From Macrothele yani (lineage: Eukaryota; Arthropoda; Arachnida; Araneae; Macrothelidae): a stretch of 64,000 nt of DNA. The DNA lies in assembly GCA_039090855.1 (NCBI GenBank), contig CM076995.1, positions 118,990,270 through 119,054,269 of the forward strand, read 5' to 3'. Below, in pieces: positions 1 to 11,759 of this stretch. The position numbers and the translations under genes were made by a program. The notes below the pieces were generated by a model. The model made no database searches and was not told where the DNA came from. It saw nothing but the letters and a program-made list of their open reading frames with translations. How positions within the stretch are numbered: position 1 is the stretch's first letter; each line of letters opens with the position of its first letter.

Positions 1-330
1 AACTCCCCATGTATTATAGATGCCACGTCTGGGTGGAGGAGACCGGAAAGAAATTGCAGGAGCAACTCAAGTTCATATCAGCCATCACCGCCCAAAAAAT
101 GTTACCGAAATATTGACAGTCAGTTTTCTGATGAAACGACAAGAAACATTTACATGATAGTCAAGATGCGAAAAAAAAAAAAAAAAAAAAAAAAAAGTGT
201 GGCAGCAAAATTCAAGAAATATAAAACATCCCTCGATAAGGTGCGCCGAATAATTAGTGTTTAGTTATTGGTGCAACTCAGCCTTGTCTTCTGAGATCAA
301 GGATCCACGTGGAAGTGTGCCCCAATGAGG
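1..330. other. Unassigned AT-rich flank
   Basis: No coding frame or repeat family is recognised. A poly(A) run lies at about 172-196, which could be the tail of an older retroelement whose body I cannot identify. Confidence 0.4.
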
Positions 331-342
331 ATCTCAGAAGTC

Positions 343-649
343 GGGCGGCAGGTGGCCTAGTGGTTAGCGTTCGTGACTGCCACGGAGAAGGTCTCTGGCT
401 CCATCTCAGGCAGGTACGAACGCTCGAACCACTAAATATTCGCCGTGCGTCGGATGGGCTCGTCGGGCACCGGGTGCTGGCCTCCCGGTAATAAATACGG
501 GCGTCTTCCTCTCCCTTTCTACCTCGCTTCCGTGTCACTTTCCTATCGCGCAGTCTAGCCCAAATCTCCTAACTTCCTATTTTTAAGGATTGTTTAAGAC
601 CTGGGAAGAGACACTCCCTTCCTAAAATTCTTTACATATGATCTGATCT
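343..649 (+). mobile_element. tRNA-derived SINE, family 2, copy 1 (with target duplication)
   Basis: A tRNA-like head carries a pol III A box (TGGCCTAGTGG at 353-363); the B box is degraded. The body is non-tRNA and matches a second copy on the minus strand at about 12896-13186. The element is bracketed by a 12-bp direct repeat ATCTCAGAAGTC at 331-342 and 650-661, a clean target-site duplication that defines both ends and gives a length near 307 bp. Translations of this stretch are spurious. The family name is unknown to me; the class assignment rests on the A box, the second copy and the duplication. Confidence 0.8.
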
Positions 650-661
650 ATCTCAGAAGTC

Positions 662-1615
662 CCCGTGCCCAGTGGCGTACCGGAAAAACTTGCCCCCCCC
701 CCCCCCCCCCCGCAAAAATTTTCGAGCCCCTTTTGCAAAAACCTGTTAGCTTTCGATTACTTAAAATTTTAAATTCCATATTATTAAATAGGCTTTATAT
801 ATATGGACGTTTTAATAATTGAAATTCTTTTGAACCTACAGGTGTTGTTCGTAAAACTAAAATTACTGCACTTTATTGCGTGTAACACAAATATGCCCGT
901 TGTGATTATAATAAAATGACTGATCTAGTTATATACCTAATAATTTTTTTTACGCCAAAGTTAATCATATAACGCAAATTTTATTCTTTTAGAAAATTTA
1001 GTCCAGCGTCTCTGAAATGGCTCAAGATCACGCACACACAAAACACGTGACTTCCGTTTGACAGTGTCCAATGACCTTTTGCTATTTATACGAAAATACA
1101 GAACATAAGTAAAAAATTAATAGGTAATGATTAAGAATTGTGGCATGAAAAAAAGTGAAACTATTTAAATTATTTATTCTTGAACATAAAAGAACACTTA
1201 ACATAATGATTTTGATATAAAGCAATGATTATGTCATTAAACAACAGAATTAATTTAGCCTAATGTTTCTGTTTTAAAGAAAAATGGCACAGGTTTATGT
1301 TTCTTCGTCCCCGCGAAGAACGTCTTTCAGTTCATTATATCCTGAAGCATGTGTGCAGTTATGTGCAAACAACTGTAACCTGTAACACGTAACACCTTAT
1401 CCTCATTGGTATGAACATTTCATTCATGGAAATGTTCATACCACTTGAACTGATATTTTTTTCACATTCTCTTGTTAATTTACCTCTGTAGGAACTATTG
1501 CTATGACTGTGAAAAGGGGCCTCAGGTCCTGTGGAATAACTACCTTCTCATCATCCAGTTTTTATAAATTTCTACTAGAAAAACAGCAACCAAAAATTAC
1601 TTTTACTTTAAGCTA
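662..1615. other. Unassigned AT-rich stretch
   Basis: It holds a C-run at about 691-710 and a perfect hairpin at 1408-1442. The phrase next to the C-run (GTGGCGTACCGGA) resembles phrases at 35872 and 21450 that often mark old dispersed repeats. I see no gene. Confidence 0.4.
1408..1442. repeat. Perfect 14-bp hairpin
   Basis: GGTATGAACATTTC (1408-1421) is followed by a 7-nt loop and its exact reverse complement (1429-1442). No T-run or neighbouring gene suggests a terminator; the role is unknown. Confidence 0.8.
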
Positions 1616-1800
1616 TGGCATCTGATCATTCGCCCGAAAGGGGTCCGGGTTCGAATCCCGGTGAGGCATAGATGTTGTGTTTGTCTTACGGCACTGGCTC
1701 TTTCCCTTCCTTGGAACCAGCTACCCTAAATTAAGGACGGGTGACTGCTTAAAGCCCATTGAGTTGCTCACGGTGGTTGTTAAACCTCCAATCAAAAAAA
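1616..1800 (+). mobile_element. tRNA-derived SINE, family 1, 5'-truncated copy
   Basis: It starts inside the tRNA-like head, keeps the B box GGTTCGAATCCC, then the family body (GAGGCATAGATGTTGTGTTTG and on) and the 3' end GTTAAACCTCCAATC followed by a purine-rich A tail. At least nine other copies of the same family are in the window, on both strands. Confidence 0.8.
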
Positions 1801-2455
1801 GAAGAAGAAAGCTGCTGTAAAAAATGTCTGGCTATTTCCTTAACTACTTTTTATGAAGTTTCCGCAAAAGATTTTGTAAAATATTTTTGCTGACACTTGA
1901 GACCCTCTTAGCAGTGACCCCCCCCCCCGCCCCCATTGTAGGGTTACGAAGACTATCAGTACTCCCCTGCCCGTACCTCTCTCCCCCGAAATCAAATCTG
2001 GCACGGAGATTAATACGCAGAAGCACTGGAGCTGGAGAAACTCTCTCAGCCATTCAATAATTGGAACGGCCTCAAGAGTCAAACTCTGAAAAAACACACT
2101 CCCTTTCAACTTTCCTTTCTCTCAACATTTACACCATTCATCCATCACACAAGTCTTTCACACACTTTCATACACGACAGGAACTTCTCTACATCCTCAG
2201 CACCGATCCAAAGGCCGGCAGGCAATGCAGTTCTTCAAACCTGTAAAGAAAGGCTCCAAAGAAGGTTAAAAAACCCAAGGAAGAAAGAGGAGGAGCCCCT
2301 TCCCCAAACAACAGAACAAAATCCGATACCTTGGGCTCAAATATACAGAAATTATACACTAAAATACTATATACATCAAAAGTATTATAACCTAAAATAA
2401 TTTCTCTAAAATGTTGCAAACTTCTAAACAACTAACTTAGGTTTACAACGATAAA
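1801..2455. other. Unassigned stretch
   Basis: It contains a C-run near 1918-1932 and low-complexity AT-rich sequence. Short open frames here lack any family resemblance. Confidence 0.35.
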
Positions 2456-2838
2456 TTAATATGCCATTCTCAAGTTTAGAAAAATTATTATTTTAAAAAT
2501 AAAATAATAGTATACTGCACCGAAGGTCTGCATGTTGAGATCAACTCCTTAACACCAGAAACACATTGCAACTCATTCAAATTATAAAAAAAATGTAATT
2601 TATAAAATTTTGAGAAAAACAAAATTTTAACAAATACAATATTTGCACGTTAATATACCATTCTCAAGTTTAGAATTTTTTTAAATAAAATAATAGTATA
2701 CAACTCCACAGAAGGTCTTCATGTTGAGATCAACTCTTTAACACCAAAGACACATTGCAATTCATTCTAATTATAAAAATTATAAAATTAAATTTTTTTG
2801 GCAAAATCTAATTTTTAATAAATACAATATTTGCATGT
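2456..2838 (+). repeat. 195-bp tandem duplication
   Basis: Two diverged units begin TTAATATGCCATTCTC (2456) and TTAATATACCATTCTC (2651) and run in parallel through GTTGAGATCAACTC, TTAACACCA and AATACAATATTTGCA. Both are very AT-rich and non-coding. Confidence 0.75.
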
Positions 2839-3115
2839 TATTATATCCTGAATTAAAAATTTTCTTGTTCTGAGAATTTCATCCATGTTTCCAGGTTAAA
2901 TTAATATTGATTTTTACAGATACAATTCCTTCACTCAATTTCTCAAAATTATAAATTAAAAACAAAATTTGATTACCATCTTTTGCACACAGTCCCAAAA
3001 AGAGTATTTATACAAATTTACTCGGTACAAAGTTACTAACCAAGGAAATCGCCATGTAAACAAGTTGGTAAAATCATGCAATGCATTGATTATAATACGC
3101 TTTCCAACATACCAG

Positions 3116-3740
3116 AAATCATCCTCAAGTTATGAGAATAATGGCTGTGGAATAAATCTCGGTCCTGTGCCCTGACCTTTGATCCCATTTCGATTATATT
3201 CAACAGAACCGGTTTGGTATACCTCCGAAATAACATGATAAAATTTTGTCGCAATAAAAGCATTTTTACGTAAGTTATGAGGCATAAGGGCTATGGAATA
3301 GATCCCGCTCCTGTGTCCTAACCTTTGACTCCATTTCGCTCATTTTCAATAGAATTCGTCCCCAGGAAAGACCCTACAACATACTAACATTTCATCCAAA
3401 TCGAAGCATTTTACGTAAGTTATGACGCATAACGGCGATGGAAGTGATTCCGCTTCTATGTCCTGACCTTTGACCCCATTTCTCCCATTTTCAATAAGGT
3501 TTGTCGCCAGGTGGTCCCTTACCACATACTAAAAGTTCATCGAAATCGAACCTTTTTTACGTTAGTTATGACGCATAAAAGCAGTGGAATGAATCCCGCT
3601 CCTATGTACCGACTTTTCACCCCATTTCGTTCACTTTAAATAGGGTTCCTTCCCAGGTGATCCCCTACCAGATACTAAAATTTCATCGAAATCGAACGAT
3701 TGTTACGCGAGTTATCGTGCGGACGGACATACGCACACAA
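3116..3740 (+). repeat. Tandem array block 1, four ~146-bp units
   Basis: The anchor GACCTTTGA (with variants) recurs at 3174, 3320, 3465 and 3611, a period of 145-146 bp. Each unit carries CCATTTCG, a run around TCCCCAGGTGGTCCC, TTTCATCGAAATCGAAC and AGTTATGACGCATAAGGGC. The block ends with GAGTTATCGTGCGGACGGAC. Block 2 at 4738-5345 has the same number of units and the same end. Open frames inside are by-products, since the period is not a multiple of three in all units and no family is recognised. Confidence 0.85.
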
Positions 3741-4121
3741 CGCGTGACGTAATGAGGCAGATGGGAATCGCAACCATCTGCTTGCCACAAAAGTGTGACG
3801 TCATAAAACTTTATAGGATCCACACACAATGCGTGACGTAATGAGACAGATGGCGTGACCGCGCGCCAACATTCTCAAAGGCGAGATTATGACGTCATAA
3901 GATTTCTAAGCATTGGTAACATTAATGGAACAATGCCATCACTAAAAACGTTATAATTCGGGGTGGTTATTTAACCCACTAAACGAATTTTTCTAAAGTC
4001 GAGATCAAGCTAAATCGATTTCTAGTACCAGAAAATGGTAGGTTAACGCCTTTCATCAAAATTCTTAGAGCCGTTTTCAAAATAAAATGTACATACATAC
4101 ATACATACAAGAACTGCTACT
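3741..4121. other. Spacer between repeat blocks with CRE-like octamers
   Basis: TGACGTCA occurs at 3796-3803 and 3890-3897, with TGACGTAAT variants at about 3745 and 3835, and an ACAT microsatellite at about 4091-4109. No gene is seen. The octamer is the classical CREB/ATF site, but nothing here shows it is used. Confidence 0.45.
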
Positions 4122-4125
4122 TTAA

Positions 4126-4730
4126 GGTGGACGTCAAGTAATTTTGCTTCCTATACTTCCAATGGAAAAACTTCTGTAAACATTTTCTACACAATTAATG
4201 CGTTCCCAAGGATGAAAATTTGAACATCGATTAAAATATCTTCATTTTATAACTTGCAATACTTAATATTTTCTAAAACATAACCATATTTATGCAATTC
4301 AACATTTGTTTGTCTACTGACGTCATGAAAATACAGGTGGGGCTATCTTTTTTCTGGACAATTAATGCGTTCACAAGGATGAAAATTTGAACATCGATTA
4401 AAATAGCTTCATTTCATAACTTGGAATACTTAATATTTTCTAAACCATAACCGTAATTATGCAATCCAACATTTTTTTGTCCACTGACGTCATCAAAGTA
4501 CAGGTCGCGCCATCTTTTCTCTGGTTTCAACACCACCAAAGGAAAAGTGATTGATTTTTAATATAATTATGGTTATGTTTTAGAAAATATTAAGTTTTCC
4601 AAGTTATAATATGAAGTTATTTTAATCGATGTTCAAATTTTCATCCTTGGGAACACATTAATTGTGAAGGAAATGTTTACAAAAGTTTTTCCATTGGAAG
4701 TATAGGAAGCAAAATTACTTGACGTCCACC
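4126..4730. mobile_element. Non-autonomous inverted-repeat (fold-back) element with TTAA flanks
   Basis: The left end GGTGGACGTCAAGTAATTTT (4126) and the right end, its reverse complement finishing at 4730, form long inverted arms of 150 bp or more with modest divergence. The left arm is internally duplicated (about 4187-4345 and 4357-4515). TTAA lies immediately outside both ends (4122-4125 and 4731-4734), which fits a piggyBac-type TTAA target, although the palindromic ends make the exact limits ambiguous. There is no transposase, so it would depend on an element elsewhere. It sits right at the start of tandem block 2. Confidence 0.7.
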
Positions 4731-4737
4731 TTAATAA

Positions 4738-5345
4738 TATGGGATAAGGGCAATGAAATGGATCGCAATCCTATGTCCTGACCTTTGACCACATTTCGTC
4801 CATTTTCAATAGGGTTCGTCCCCAGGTGGTCCCCTACTACATACTGAAATTTCATCGAAATCGAACCATTTTTACGCACGTTATGACGCATAAGGGCAAT
4901 GGAATGCATCCCGATCTTATGTCCTGACCTTTGACCCCACTTCTCCCATTTCGAATAGGGTTCGTCCCCAGGCGGTCTCCTACCACATAATAAACTTTCA
5001 TTGAAATCGAACCATATTTACGCAAGTTATGCCGCATAAGGGCAATGGAATGATCCCGCTCCTACGTCGTGACCTTTGACCCCATTTGTCCCATTTTCAA
5101 TAGGGTTCGTCCCTAGGTGGTCCCGTACCACATAGTAAACTTTCATTGAAATCGAACCATATTTACGCAAGTTATGACACATAAGGGCAATGGAATGATT
5201 CCGCTCCTACGTCGTGATCTTTGACCCCATTTGTCCCATTTTCGATAGAGTTCGTCCACCGGGGGTCCCCTACCACATACTAAAATTTCATCGAAATCGA
5301 ACCATTTTTACGCCAGTTATCGTGCGGACAGACGGACGGACGGAC
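4738..5345 (+). repeat. Tandem array block 2, four ~145-bp units
   Basis: The anchor GACCTTTGA (or GATCTTTGA) recurs at 4780, 4926, 5071 and 5216. Unit sequence and block end (AGTTATCGTGCGGACAGACG) match block 1. A GACG-rich run at 5330-5344 follows the end. Confidence 0.85.
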
Positions 5346-5829
5346 AAAGCTGGAGCATATACGCTTCTTCAGTTCAGTTCAACACAATTATATTAACAAG
5401 GTTGGGTTCAGGAGGCGAACATGGGCGTCCTGATACATATATTGTACGGTAAAATATACAAACTCTAAAATTCTATGTACATTATATACAGCACGATGTA
5501 TTGATTCACAAAGGAGCCTCGTGGTAAGAGGTGCAGGCATTTTGCACAAGAACAATAAGAGAGATTGTCGAAACATTTCGTCTCGAAGCATAAGTATATT
5601 ATAGTGCTGACAAATTACAGAACGAGAATATTATAATGAAGCACTGTGCAAAAGGAGAACTGTAGATGACAAAGTAGACAATGTGAAACCTAAGGCAAAC
5701 AGAATAACGATGTCTTAGCACTGATAGAAAAAATGATAATCAAAGAGAAAAACAAGAAAGACTCTATACATTTGTACAGTATGGTGCATATTATATTCAC
5801 ATTTGTTAGAAGATATAAGCTTTATGTTG
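5346..5829. other. Unassigned stretch
   Basis: AT-rich, with short open frames only and nothing recognised. It lies downstream of the minus-strand Tx1 element and may include its 3' tail. Confidence 0.35.
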
Positions 5830-5901
5830 AAGTTTGATTCCGAAAACCAATGGTGAGCATGCACGTTGAACTGAAGTTCAACAGAGCTAGGAACAACGAG
5901 G

Positions 5902-8900
5902 TTATAAATTACCGACAGTCAGTTGCAACGTCGCTGGCATGCCGGCGAACCAGGAAGCGGCCGGAGACCAGGTGGAATGGAAAAGTGGTTCTCTCTGTTG
6001 GGCAACGGCCACAAGGTTCTCTAGACGAAGTCTTGAGAGGAGACGCTCCCGAAAGTGGCAGAGTAGTTCCACAGAAGCTTGGTGGATGGTATAAGGAGAT
6101 GAGATATCTCGGCAGCGCTGATGAAATACGTAGATGACGTGTTTCACCAGGATGAAAATATATGAGCAGATGGGTGGAAGCTTGACTGGCGGAGAGACCT
6201 GCAGGATTAGTGTCTTATAGGCATCGAAAGGAAGATTAGTTGTGGCTGAACGTTGAGCAATGGAAAATGCAAGATGGAGTAGTGGAAGGAGAATGACACA
6301 ATGCAGATAAACGTGAGAGACATCAGCTACTTGAGCACAGAAGGGGCAAAGAGGTTAGTCAAGAATGGTCATGCGGTGGAGGATGGATGGAACGAGAAGA
6401 CGGCGGTGGAGAAAAAGCCAGTGAGTGTTTATTTCAAGAGGAGCTGAAAGAGGAGAAAATGTGGCAGACCAGACAGCGGTGAGAGAGGATTGGGAGACAT
6501 CAGGGATGTGAAGGGGAGAAGGAGAGTGGGATTTTAAAAGTAACCGAAAGAGAACTGATGTTGAAAGAGAGGAGAGTGGAAGTGTAGATCTGCCGACTGA
6601 AAGAAAGAAAGGAAGGGGGGAGGCGGAAGGAACGAAGGTCAGGCCGGCGGTGGTTGCGAGATGAGGAAACTTAGCAATGATGGTAGAGAGTAGGGAGTCA
6701 TAGACAGAGCGAGATGAGGGTGAAAGTAGAACGGTGGGTGGGAGGCTGGAGTAGGGTCGCCAGGACAGACCTGAGGTTACAAGGTCTTTGACGGTTACAA
6801 CTCCGACTCGGATCCAAGAAGGATAGGCAAAGCATGAAAGATGAGGGGGGGTGAAGAAGAGAGGAGCATAACAGGGGTTCGGCAAGGAGTTCAGTGGTGG
6901 AATCGAGTGGGGATCGAGTGAGCGGGAGAGAGCGGAGAAAGGTAAGAGTCTCCTGTAAGGCAGGAGGAAGGCGAGAGTGAGTGGTAGTACGGAGGTCCAT
7001 TAGAAGGAAAGAAGTGAAAGTGAAATTAGTGTTGCTCGAAGAGGTGATGACATTCCTTGCGGTAACGGCGTCGGCAGCAGATGAGGTATGAAGACGGAGG
7101 AACGAAGTAATCCGGAGAGCTTGATAGTACAGTCGTGTATCAATTAGGCCAATGCCACCTTGGGCGGGAGGAAGGCTGAGCTTGGGGGCACTGAGTCAGT
7201 GGTGTCCGGTCCAGATAACTGAGGTGAAGCAGCGAGTGATATCATTTAGACGAAGAAGTGGGAATTTAGTAGCAAGCCAGGAATGTGTGTACATGGAGAG
7301 AAGATAGGTTTGCGCAAGACGTGCACGTTGAAAATATGAGTTGCAGAACTGCGCTTTTCGCCAAAACGCAGTTGACCGATGAAGACGTGGCTGGATGGTA
7401 TTCCACGTTGTGCTGGAGGCTTCACCTGGGACGCCAAGATATACGCCAAGGAAACGTTAAGAGGCTGAAGACCAGTGCGCTCCCCATGGGGAATCCAAGC
7501 GGTCAACCCATGAGCCGCACCACAGGCCTGTGCTTTTGGTTGTATTAATCGCAGCTCCGGAGCAGGAGGCGTAATCGGCGAAAAGACTTTGGAGCAAAGA
7601 GAACTGTGAATCCAGGCGTATACAGAAGGTAACGTCGTCTGCATACGCCACGGAAGTGGTGATATGGTGTCTCGTGCGGGCGATGAGTGGCGGCAGGGTG
7701 GCTTGAAAGGAGCGTTGAACGGAGCGGAGAAAAGGTTCTAAGGCTATGCGAAAAGTTGACCGGAGAGTGGGCAGCCTTGCCTTACTCCACGGAGGAAGAC
7801 GATTGGTGCTGTAAGAAAGGTGGGCAACTTGACCTGGAAACTGGCGTCCTGGTAGAGGGAGGTGAGGAGAGAAATAAACGGAGGCGGAAATCCAAATCGG
7901 AGAAGTGTGGCGGAGAGATAAGTGTGGGAGATATTATCAAAGGCGGACTGTTGGTCTAAAGAGAGGAGGGCGAGGGGTTCAGAGCGGGAGCGTGCAAGGT
8001 GAATTAGATCAGTCAGGAGATGGATGTTGTGAGATAGGGAACGGCCGGGAACTGTGTAAGTCTGGTTAGGGGAGAGGATGTAAGTGAGGATGGGATTTAG
8101 TCATTGTGAAAGAAGCTTGGTATAAAGTTTGTAGTCGAGATTCAGTAGGGAAATTGGGCGCCAGTTCACCAAGTCAAGGAGATCACCTTTCTTGGGGAAA
8201 AGGACAACGTATGCATTTGTGAATCCCCTCGGGAGAGGAGAGTGAGTAAAGGCAGCAGAGAAAGCGGATAGGAGAAACGGAAGAAGAAGAGACAGAAAAG
8301 TTTTGTAAAAGCTAAAGGTTAGGCCGTCCGGACCCGGAGCGGCACTGGAATTCAGAGAAAAGAATGTAGTGTTTAGTTTAGAGGGCGTGGGGGAAAGGAG
8401 AAGAGAAGAAGCGAGATGGGAGGAACCTGAGGTAGATTAGAAAGGAGAGAATCCATTGCTGCAGAGGATGGTTGAGGAGGTTCACTGAACTTCATGGAAA
8501 AGTACTGACGGACATGGGAAGAAAGCGCAATCGGCTCATCTGATACCTCTCCAGAAGAAAGGCGTAGATGATGAAGTATGGACGAAGCTCGTCGGGTGTT
8601 TTCCACCGACGTCAGGAACTCATAGTTGTGAGCATCCGGCGTTAGGTGTTGCAAACGAAGTCGGCGGAGAGCTTGTTGCGCCAGAGGAGTGAGAAGAGAT
8701 CGAAGCTCTTCTTGAAAGGAGGAGAAGAGAGGATCACTGAGACTGAGCACGGATAGCATTGAACGAACATAGTCTAGGCGCATGTACTGGAGTGTCTTTA
8801 ATTGGAAAGAGTAGTTTCGGACATGCAGAACGAGCTGTTGCTTGATCTCCAACCAAGAATTTAATCCGCAGAGTGCAGATTGAAGCTGCGGTCGTCTGTC

Positions 8901-9713
8901 AATCAGGAATGACCGGACCGAAGAGCAGAATGCCGGGTCGGAGAGAAGTGCATCATCAAATGTCCACGAGCGAATTATCCTGGGTTTGAATGGTGCAGTA
9001 TGGACTATGATGGCAATGGTGCAGTGGTCAGATGAGGCCGTGGGATGCACACTCGATTCTATCACGGCAGGAAGTAGAGTACTGGAGGCATAAAACCTGT
9101 CAAGGCGAGCTAAGAAAGGATTTTGCGCATGAGAGGAGCGCCAAGTGTAATTAGTCGACCATGGATGAATATGCCGATGTACATCATGAAGAGCGTTGTT
9201 GGTGACAACTGTCTGGAGCAGGTTCGCCAGGGCATGGCGGCGCTCTCTATTTGTAGAAGACCTATCCAGAAGAGGATCCAGGGTACAGTTAAAATCCCCA
9301 CCAACGAGAACATGGTCTGACGGTGGGATACGGTCGAGTGCTCTGCGAAGACGCGTGAAGAGAATTGATAAACGTGTTGTAGTGCTTGGAATATAGATAT
9401 TGAATAAATGGTATCTGGAAGACGCGATGGTAAAGGATGCATGCTGTAAGAGATCTCGACAAATATTTCGCACAGAGAGGGATGTGATAATAGAATTGAG
9501 AGTATGACTAATGCCGATGGCAAGACCGCTGTGAGATGTTAGACCATAGGCGTGATGAAACATAAAGTTTCGCTGGCGCCATCGAGAATAGACGGTAGAT
9601 GGTTTGCAATTTGTCTCTTGAAGGAGGAGAATATCAGCCCCCAACGGGTTGAGGTCTTCATATGCCAGAGAGTTGCTGAGGGGGGAAGCGAATCCCCTGC
9701 AATTAAGTGACAC
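5902..9713 (-). pseudogene. Tx1-like ORF2: AP endonuclease + reverse transcriptase, frameshifted
   Basis: The first 446 codons (9713 to 8373) are intact and show the AP-endonuclease motifs SLNCRG, LLQETNC, VGGDFNCTLDP, ARLDRFYAS and SSDHC. Reverse-transcriptase motifs continue in other frames: GPDGL near 8330, RPISLLN near 8150, GVRQGCPLSG near 7780 and AYADDV near 7650 (the catalytic Asp pair). A C-terminal region follows with the W-rich spacing seen in Tx1/L1 ORF2 (6885 to 6355) and a last piece ending at 5902. At least four frame changes or stops make it non-functional. The product would nick target DNA and copy element RNA. Its nominal start is a GTG; there is no ATG before the first endonuclease motif. 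Confidence 0.8.
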
Positions 9714-11508
9714 GATCTTGAATTGTGGGGTTCCTTGCCTCTAGCTGAAGATCTTTCAGAGCTGGAGGAAAAGACTTGAGACGATTATAGAAGATTTGTG
9801 CCCACGGATGGGTGGGAACATTCTGGCGACAGAAATGCGACACATTGAAGATCTGCTCCGGCACAAGTTGGCGAAGTGATGGATTCTTGACTGCTAAGGC
9901 ACGTGCTATTGCGTAGCTTGTCGGATTCGTTAAGTATGTATGGAGATCAATGTATGAGAGTGGTACGGGAGGTATATTGGCTGTCTGGAGAAATGCAGCG
10001 AACTCTTCGACCGTGGGAAAGGAGACTTCGGCTGGCGAGGTGTGTCGAGGAGAACTGCTGGAGAGGGAGGTTGAACGAGGTGAAGTAGAGTTTTGCTTCT
10101 TCGCTACTCGCCTGCTGCGGCCAGAGCCGCGGCGCTTCAGTGGAGGCTCGGTCGTCTCATACTCACACTGCGTCTCTGGACCAACGGACTCCACATCAGC
10201 TGTTTCGGAGGTTCCAGTGGTAATAGCTGGTTGTGAACTCTCTGAAAGGGACTCAGTGGTGGAGCGACGACGTTGCGGGAGTGAGGAGACAATTGTAGGA
10301 AAGTCCTCTAGTGAAAAAGAGGAAGCGGCTGTGGGAGCGTTGCGTTGACCAACGTCTGTAAGCGAACTTTTTCATCATATCTTGGCTCCGAGGCCTGCTG
10401 TGCTGAAGTAGATGGTGTAGTACGCTTCGAGGTAGGAACAGTACCTGTAGGAGCGCCAGTCGGAGTCGGTGGAACTTGATGTGGGCAGTACACGCGAAGA
10501 TGGTTTTCGCCATGGCAAAGCGTGCAGTGCAAGGAGGTAATGACGTCGATTCTCCGACGTTGCTGGCCACACCGTACGGTTAGGATCTTCGGGCACGCAA
10601 GCAGATGATCGTCCGACGGAGATATGACACGGGCACTTCGACGAAACCCTGCAATGGATTTGTCATCGGGATCTCTGGGTGCCGCCGAAAGAGTCGTTAT
10701 TGGTCCAACCACTCGGCCAAATTTGCTGAGTAAAGTGCATAGAGCGACATCTGAGACTTCAGGCGGGACTGGGTGGAAAGTGACCTGGATAGGTCGCTGC
10801 GCCACAGGTTCAGCCAGAAGATGCACATCTTTGATGGATAAGCCATCGGTCATCACAAGGTCTGCATGTTCTTTACGGGCAAAATACACTAATACGGCCC
10901 GTGGCTTTCGAGCCATATGAGTGATATAAGCTCCTGTAGGAAGCATCTTCTTAAGGGCAATACTATATTCCTTGAGTTTCGTGTCTGGTAATGCATCAAA
11001 ACAGACACCGAAATCCATTGTGGAGAAAAATTGTTTCCCGGCTGGGGAATCCTCTGGGATATCGATGGTGGCAGAACTACCCCTCAACACTGACGTAAGA
11101 GTCAGGAAAAACGGGAGCAATAAACTTGGAAGGAACTCTCGCTCCGGAGGTCACTTTGGAGTAAGTGAGAGACGTAGAGTTGGCAGCGGAAGGATGCGAC
11201 ACAGTGCTGATTGCTGGTAGCGGCTTGGTAAACTGAGTTGAGCCAGTTGAAGGCAACGCAACCGTGCAATCGGTCACATCCATAGCTTCGGCAAATGAAC
11301 CAGGGACGTGCGTCAAGGTGACGTCACTCTCCTGGGCAGGGATATCAGCTTGAGCCTTTGCAGAGGAGTCGCGCCGCACATCTTGTATGCGTATGACGTC
11401 TCTGACGTGCATAAATGCTGATTGGTCTCCTGAGAGTGAGGAGGTTGAGGAGGTTGAATGAGCATCACTGATGTGGGCGTGGACATCACCCTTCTCAGTG
11501 CCCGCCAT
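9703..11508 (-). pseudogene. Tx1-like ORF1 (gag-like RNA-binding protein), two frameshifts
   Basis: Three adjoining frames make one protein: about 143 residues from the ATG at 11508 (Ser/Thr-rich), then about 270 residues in another frame (11120 to 10308), then 163 residues back in the first frame (10194 to 9703). The middle part contains CTLCHGENHLRVYC at 10526-10485, a CX2CX4HX4C zinc knuckle typical of LINE ORF1 nucleic-acid chaperones. Before it, the DVHLLAEPVAQRPIQVTFHPVP region looks RRM-like. The last part has an Arg/Lys and Ser-rich stretch that could aid nucleic-acid binding. The product would bind element RNA in the cytoplasm. The stop (TAA, 9705-9703) overlaps the start of ORF2. 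Confidence 0.7.
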
Positions 11509-11759
11509 TGTAAATGGCGAGGATTAACAAGGATCGATCAGCTTGATCGAAAATAATAAAACGCTGAATGCAAACAAAATATGCAACTCACCGACTTGGG
11601 AGCTGAGCTAAAGGAAAGTACAAATCTTCTTCTTGAAGGGGAACACAAAAATAGGAAAAAACACTCACTATACACTTCCAAAAACTGGGCACAAACACAG
11701 AGCTCGAAAGGAACGTGACTTTATCGGTTATACGCTTCTTCAACGTACGGTTAGAAAGC

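Larger units (their letters stand above)
5830..11757 (-). mobile_element. Tx1-like (L1-group) non-LTR retrotransposon, near full length, decayed
   Basis: A two-frame LINE reads right to left: a 5' UTR of about 250 bp, ORF1 with a CCHC zinc knuckle, then ORF2 with an AP-type endonuclease, a reverse transcriptase and a long C-terminal tail. GC content is clearly higher than in the flanks, as expected for a transplanted coding element. Several frameshifts and stops break both frames, so it is a fossil, but the order and total length (about 5.9 kb) match the family. The 5' limit is set where homology to the neighbouring PLE terminus stops (about 11757). The 3' limit is approximate because no poly(A) or target duplication is obvious. 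Confidence 0.8.

Noticed and set aside
3116..5345. A CRISPR-like array.
   Set aside because: Units are contiguous ~146-bp tandem repeats without unique spacers, and the DNA is clearly eukaryotic.
7246..7959. Several open frames on both strands (for example 7285-7548 plus and 7687-7959 plus) that look like genes.
   Set aside because: They lie opposite or out of frame with the decayed Tx1 reverse transcriptase; the minus strand carries the recognised motifs.
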